Part shown: positions 58,811 through 64,000 of the stretch, one piece after another | How positions within the stretch are numbered: position 1 is the first letter of the stretch | Layout of the letters: each line of letters opens with the position of its first letter | From: Diorhabda sublineata | Taxonomy: Eukaryota; Arthropoda; Insecta; Coleoptera; Chrysomelidae | DNA length: 64,000 bases | Direction: 5' to 3' | NCBI RefSeq assembly: GCF_026230105.1 | Contig: NC_079480.1 | Coordinates: forward strand, 11,388,488-11,452,487 | Position numbers and translations under genes: made by a program | The notes under the pieces: generated by a model | Databases searched by the model: none | Seen by the model: only the letters and a program-made list of their open reading frames with translations | What the model was told of the DNA's origin: nothing

Positions 58811-58978
58811 ATTTGCGTATTAATACATCAAAATAAGAATAAAATAAAAAAATAAATTTGTTCTAATAAGAAAAATTAATTTTCCTTCAGTCCTTACATC
58901 TCAAATATATAGCAGTACTTAAAAAATCTAATTATTTGTAGTTTAGAATTTACAAAATAGAGCTATAAATTTTACTTA

Positions 58979-59227
58979 AGTCTTTTTTATCATTTATAGC
59001 TTTTTCGTTCTTATGAATGTGAACCATTTCTAAAAATTCTCTTTTTCGTGTATTAGATTCCGTTTCAAGAATTTTTGAATATTTATAATTGAATTTATGT
59101 TTTTTTGTTATGGTTCTTTAACGCAGTTTATTAAAATTCGAAAATTCTTGGAACAGAATCTAATACACGAAAAATTTTTAGAAATAGTTTACGTAAAAAC
59201 GAAAAAGCTATAAATGATAAAAAAGAC
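58979..59227. repeat. long foldback repeat
   Basis: The left arm about 58979-59080 (AGTCTTTTTTATCATTTATA; TTTCGTGTATTAGATTC) pairs with the right arm about 59135-59227, whose reverse complement is AGGTCTTTTTTATCATTTAT and so on. Arms of about 93-102 bases differ at roughly one base in eight, and the spacer is about 54 bases. No coding content. It may be a foldback/MITE element. Confidence 0.8.
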
Positions 59228-59384
59228 CTATTATCGAATAATAAATTGTTGGATGCATTCGAAAGCATTGGGATTGTTCAATGTATGAACATTTTAACTA
59301 GGCACAAAGGGACTATTTCTTACAGTCCACTATAGTTTAGCTGCTAAGGAATAACTGTGAAGTTTCCGCCGAATAAATTTTCCC

Positions 59385-59560
59385 GCTGGAATTTTTTTCG
59401 CGGGAGAAGGCTCATTGATGGGAAAATATAGTATAAAACAAGTGAGTTAAGATATTAGATTTTAGTTTATCTTCAGTCTCTGAAGACGATAACTTGGTTA
59501 TCGAAACGCGCCTCAGACAATGTAATTGTGACTGTTGGTGTAAGACTTTTCAGTATAAAA
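59385..59560 (+). repeat. hammerhead-like repeat (family D2)
   Basis: CTGAAGA at 59480-59486 fits the hammerhead box CUGANGA. After one unpaired C, GATAAC-TTG-GTTATC forms stem II and GAAA follows at 59503. GTCT/AGAC (before the box and after CGCGCCTC) can form stem I. The stem III region CGCGCC has lost the self-complementarity that a CGCGCG form would have. Upstream, CCCGC/GCGGG (about 59384-59409) is another hairpin. Probably a decayed ribozyme-bearing repeat. Confidence 0.5.
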
Positions 59561-60120
59561 GAAAACAGAAATCAAAATATCATTGAATCTATCTATAAGT
59601 AATTAACCAATTTCATTTACAGTTTGATAGATGTTAGAAATATCATATAAACAAACAAAATTACATTTTTTTTTCATATAGGAAGCCGGTTCTGATTTAG
59701 TTTTTATACATAAGTGGCACAAAGTAGACAATTTTCCGTTTTATATTCATTAGAGATGGTTCGAATTTGTGTTTAATGTGGCGAGCGTTATGTAATTGTC
59801 ATTATCAGACTCTATTCAAATAACCTGAATTCGTTAAAGCGATTAGTAATTATTTTTCATTATTACCATACTTCGTTTGAATTACAATACTTATAGAGAA
59901 TATAAAAAGGAGGTTAATAAACTGAAAACAATAGTTATGAGATAATCCGTGTAAATAAATTGACATGGTTGGAAAAATTTGCATAAATAGTTAGACAATA
60001 ATATTTGAAATATTTTTTCCTGGTAAAACTATTATTGGGCACTGAAGCAATCAGAACGAGATGAACAAGAATTCTATATATTTTTTCATCATTTTTTTTC
60101 AAGCATGCAATTAATTGCAT
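59561..60120. other. AT-rich spacer
   Basis: No supported gene. Confidence 0.4.
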
Positions 60121-60124
60121 ATTA

Positions 60125-61075
60125 ATACCTGATCCAATAAATACGAGTAAAACACAAAAGTTTTGGATAAAAATTTATTTATTTTTTAACATAATCTCTT
60201 TTTAGCTTCAGTGATGTACAATAAGTCTGATACCCCTTTTATAATAAGAATCTTTGACCAATGAACCATTTTTTCAAGTCTGCGATCAGAAAATAAGTAA
60301 ACTTAACTGCATTAATTTTGGCCATGGCAATAACGGAAGTGTGAGCTGGTGCATTGTCTTGATGAAACAACATTTTCTTCTTAGCCAAAAGCGGCCGTTT
60401 TTGCTTTATTTCTTTGCTCAAATGTTGCAATAAGTTCGCATAATACTTGCCGTTGACAGTTTTCCCTTTTTCAAGATAGTCAATGAAAATAAAAAAAAAC
60501 GAGGCCCTTCCCCTTTATTTCTGTAAAACATGGCCAAACACTCGATGGAAACATCTTCACGACGCTGTTTTTCTTCCATTGTGAGCAATCTGGTACCAAT
60601 CTTGCGCATAACTTTCTCAGGTCCAAACTTTCAGTTAATATGCGGTGTACCGCACTTTTTGAAATGCCTACGATGTCTCCTAGCTCGCGCCCTTTCAGTC
60701 GAAGATGATCCAGTACTGCTTTGTGGATTTTTTCTACATTTCTTGATTCATCTCATTTGGACGACTACTGTGATGCTGGTCCACCCAATATTTTACTGTT
60801 GATAACGAAGGAGCAATCTCACTCAGAGTAAAACCTAGTTTAGCCTTTTATATTGGTTGGAATTATGCCTTTCAAATAAAAGTATTGTTTCACATAACGA
60901 TAACCAATTCTTTACATGTTTACAAATTCACTGAAAACGTTTACTATTGATAGCTGTCAAACAAATGATAAACAACGTAGTGTCTTCAAACTTGAAACAT
61001 ACGCTGTATACATTGTGTACTTTCTAATAGAGTAGTAATTTTCGAGCAACTGTCGCCATCTCTAGGTCGGGCCAT
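60125..61075 (-). pseudogene. mariner transposase relic, copy A2
   Basis: Minus strand, from about 61075: a leader containing the CGACAGTTGCTCGAAAATTA region, then HTH remnants, GxxVGISKSAVHRILTESLD and LTMEEKQRREDVSIECLAMF. The expected DETW segment with the first Asp is missing between FYRNKGEG and LTILKKGKLS. Next come EIKQKRPLLAKKKMLFHQDN and APAHTSVIAMAKIN (second Asp intact). The stretch that should hold PDLAPSDYF is deleted too, giving KFTYFLIADLKKWF. Two internal deletions have therefore removed catalytic residues one and three. Same subfamily as 920-1902. Confidence 0.85.
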
Positions 61076-61615
61076 TATCGTATTTAAAAATGTGCTATCA
61101 ACAAACATCTGAGATCTCATTAATTTGACATAATTGAGGTACTTACACGCGAGTCTGGTTAAGTTGTATTAAGGTATTATTACTTTTTAATAATATTCAT
61201 TAACTATTTATTTCAATATAGGTATTTATCTTGTCTTTTAAAACATGAATTCGTCATGAAGAAATTGTAGTTATAATAATGATTCATTTTATTATATTTG
61301 TGGTGTTTATATAACATACAAGAAATATCAAAGACTTAGTGAGGAACACTTAGTTAGATAAACCATGAGTTCCTCATAAATAAAAAAACCAAGATATGCA
61401 AATCATTTTGTCAAAATAGCAAAAAATTCTTATTCATTTATTATTGATTCACAAATAAGTTGATATTTTAATTTTCGAAAGAATGAGATAGAGATGCTTT
61501 ATTGTCAAAATATTGTTCCAATTTGTAGACAAAAGCTTGTAAAAACTAGAAAAGAAACATAAAAATAACTAAATAAAGATACATATAGAATAAAATTTCA
61601 ATATATAGAAGAAAA
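61076..61615. other. AT-rich spacer
   Basis: No supported gene. Confidence 0.4.
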
Positions 61616-61619
61616 CCAC

Positions 61620-61885
61620 AATAAATAACTCCACTCCACATTCTATTGGCTTGCAAGATGACATCGTTGTATCAACCCTTACAAGCTGACTTCTGTTGAT
61701 AAGGTATGACTTAAACCATGCTTAAACCGTAGTACTGCAAGTGGTTGAACAAAAAATTACGATTAACTCAATCGAAAGCCTTAGAAAAATCACAAAAAGT
61801 TGTTGTAATGGAGTGATAAAAGCCTCTTTTTGACCAATCTTTCTATGGTATTAGATAACGTAGGAGGGACATACATAGTTACTAA
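61620..61885 (-). mobile_element. CR1/Jockey-like LINE fragment, copy 2 (deleted)
   Basis: Nucleotide match to 4428-4770, same orientation (CTCCACATTCTATTGGCTTG; GACTTAAACCATGC; AAAAATCACAA). It lacks about 115 bases that copy 1 has between GAGTGATGGGTG and AAATGATAAAAGCC. The junction retains TGAT, which is common to both sides. Confidence 0.85.
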
Positions 61886-62089
61886 ACTAAACATGCAAAA
61901 ACCACTAAATTTTTTACAAAGTTCTCAATTAAATAATTTTGTCTCCTGCCTGAATATAAAAACTTTCTCCACTTCAACTGATAGGGGTGTTTTTATAATA
62001 CTGATTGCTGCAGGATGCAAATCAATGGATTCAGTAAATTCACCCTAAATAAAAATCACCTACTTGGCTAAGAAATTGATATCCACAAT

Positions 62090-63640
62090 TTTCTTCTTCT
62101 TCTTCCTCTTTCGATAGGACCAGGTCATGTTCAATCCTGTACGTTTGGCCCTTTCCTGGATCTTCCTGAGAAGCTGAACTCCAGCTTTCGTACCACCTCT
62201 CTGGTGGTCTGCCTACAGATCTGCGTGTGTTTGGTCTCTTCGTTTTAGTTCACTTTACCCATCTGTCTTCTGGCACTCTTTCTACGTTATCCCTCCAGAA
62301 TCTTTTTCATGCCCTGATCCATCTCACCACATCCTGTACGCCCAATTCTTCTCTCATGTCATTACTCCTTATTCAGTCCCTGAGGGTGACCCTTGATGGT
62401 TCGCAATATTTTCATCTACGTAGTCCTCATTAATTATTTTTGTTGTTGCTGTCTATAGTTTCTGAGGCATATGTGAGAATAGTTTTCACACACGTTTTAT
62501 AGATTCTGGTCTTGCTCTGTAAGCTTAACGCTTTGTTTCTCCACACTATATCTCTCAGATAGCCAGACAGCCGCCGACTTTTGCTTTCATCGCTTGTATT
62601 CGTGTCTCCTCTGTCAGATTTCTTTCACTAGATATATTCACTCCTAGGTAATTGAATCTTGATACCTACTGTATTATTCCTCTATTGACAGCCAATTTGC
62701 ATCTAATAGAATTTTTTGATATTACCATTGATTGTGTCTTGTTGACTGAGATGCTCATATTAAATTTTTCGGCAAAAAATTTTCATCTTATATATTAGAC
62801 GTTGTAAGTCGTCTTCATTTTCTGTTACGGTAATAACATCGTCTGCATAAAAGAATACCTTTAGGGAGCGGCGACCAATTCTGTATCCTGCATTGACTTT
62901 GTTGACATCCTCGATAATTTGAGCCATTATGATGTTGAATAGGGTTGGGCTAAGACTGTCTCCCTGCCGAACACCAGTATTAATTTGAGCTTCTTCAGAG
63001 AGTCCTATCTTAGTTTTAATTCTTGTTCTGGTTCCGGCATAAAGTTCTTTGATGACTCGTTGGTACTTATAGTATCCCAGGCGTATTCTATCAAATGCTT
63101 TGGTGAAGTCAACAAAACAGACAAACATGGGTTTATTGAATTCTATCGACTTTTCCACCAACTGACGAACTATGAATATTGCGTCCACTGTTAATCTATT
63201 AGACCTGAATCCTTGTTGTTCTTCGGAAGTTGGTATCTTATTCCTTATTTTATTTGCCAATATCTTATTAAAAATTTTAAGAACCAAACAAAGCAAAGTT
63301 ATATTCCTAAAATTATTCGAATCTCTTTTTTGTGTATTGGTAGGGATATACTCCATTTCCATTCATCTGGGATAGTGCCAGAAATTATAATCTATAAACC
63401 GGAATAGTCGCGTGAGTTCTTTTTGTAACTCTGTTCCTCCGTACTTAGTAAGTTCATTGTTTATATTATCAATGTCAGGCGTTTTCCGGTTATTCAGTTT
63501 TTTTGTTGTTTCCTGAATTTCCTCCATCGTTATTTCGGGTTCATTGTTGCCGTCATTTGTAGTGATTTCAATACATGCAATTTTTTGAATTGTTTCATTA
63601 GTTTTACACTTCAGGTTAATGCAGATTACATGCATTTATT
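62090..63640 (-). pseudogene. RTE-like LINE, RT to 3' tail, partly open
   Basis: Minus strand from 63635: EITMEEIQETTKKLNNRKTP (pre-RT). Then a 200-codon open frame (63362-62760) with NFRNITLLCLVLKIFNKILA, EEQQGFRSNRLTVDAIF, FVCFVDFTKAFDRI (first catalytic Asp), GVRQGDSLSPTLFNIIMAQI and FYADDVI (catalytic pair). Between 62760 and 62090 the thumb and tail follow in broken frames (ALSLQSKTRIYKTCVKTILT; WRDNVERVPEDRW). The 5' end with the endonuclease is missing and frame breaks occur on both sides of the open segment, so the copy is dead, but it is one of the youngest-looking relics here. Confidence 0.85.
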
Positions 63641-63719
63641 TTTCTTATTTTTTTGGAAACAAAGCTATAATTGGTTTTTATAAAAGAAAGTTGTTGTTTT
63701 TTAGTTCTCTTTTTTGACA

Positions 63720-64000
63720 AGTAAAATGTTAATTTTATATGAATTCCATCCCACACCGGAATAGAGGGAAATGATAGAGTAGATGGATTAGCGAAAAATC
63801 CATACAACAATGGGCAGACAGTAAAGAGTAACCATATAGTACACACCGATTTCCAAGCATTTTTTAATAAGGAAATTCAAGAAAAATGGCAAGAAACATT
63901 AAATCAGAACCAACACGAACTTTACGTTCGTAATAGAATGACCACAATGTATTTTTCATTTTTGTCAGAAAGCATATGGTATAAAAGTTGCTGGATACCA
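63720..64000 (+). pseudogene. LINE RNase H/C-terminal fragment, cut by window end
   Basis: Plus strand: IPSHTGIEGNDRVDGLAKNP is the last RNase H motif (HxGIxGNxxxDxxAK) with the catalytic Asp. It continues open as FQAFFNKEIQEKWQETLNQN to the end of the window. The upstream part of the domain is absent. This is a different LINE from the minus-strand RTE-like copy beside it. Confidence 0.7.

Noticed and set aside
1..64000. CRISPR arrays, operons, tRNA or rRNA genes
   Set aside because: None seen. The DNA is eukaryotic, and the short direct repeats present are minisatellite or transposon-derived.

Overview
The window looks like strongly AT-rich, repeat-laden insect nuclear DNA. The evidence is GT-AG introns with typical GTAAGT donors, one very long secreted low-complexity protein gene, and a dense bed of decayed mariner, Tc1/IS630-type, hAT and non-LTR elements. 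The order cannot be fixed from sequence alone. The repeat repertoire would suit a beetle, but that is inference. I saw no prokaryotic features, tRNA, rRNA or CRISPR.

One host gene is well supported. It lies on the minus strand between about 26.46 kb and 10.22 kb. Five coding exons (26148-26460, 20915-21447, 16853-19492, 13510-14467, 10223-11319) have consensus splice sites, and their phases (1, 0, 0, 1) join into one 1,846-residue reading frame. The frame starts inside a signal-peptide-like hydrophobic stretch, so the ATG must lie in a 5' exon that I could not place. The product is Pro/Gln/Ser/Thr-rich with Arg/Thr-rich patches. I see no cysteine in the mature chain except a C-terminal CYRGRC pair. 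Its introns hold LINE and mariner relics and a long foldback repeat.

The rest is mobile-element debris. 0-8 kb: IS630-like and mariner relics, a CR1/Jockey-like RT fragment and a long decayed LINE (5.6-7.6 kb). 22-36 kb: more LINE tails, mariner pieces, a nearly complete 1,566-bp TIR transposon (30148-31713), a hAT relic and another LINE 3' end. 37-51 kb: two MITE-like TIR elements, several mariner fragments, a Tc1 fragment and two local duplications. 52-60 kb: hammerhead-ribozyme-like motifs, one of which (53405-53463) matches the canonical core and closes all three stems on paper, plus a second foldback repeat. 60-64 kb: mariner, CR1-like, RTE-like and RNase H LINE fragments. The RTE-like one keeps a 200-codon open RT segment with FYADD.

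Two themes recur. Many relics carry internal deletions that remove the catalytic middle while leaving both ends. Small self-complementary RNA-like motifs (hammerhead-like cores and long hairpins) are scattered outside the gene's exons. No undescribed defence or metabolic system is evident. The most notable items are the candidate hammerhead ribozyme and the unrecognised secreted protein gene.
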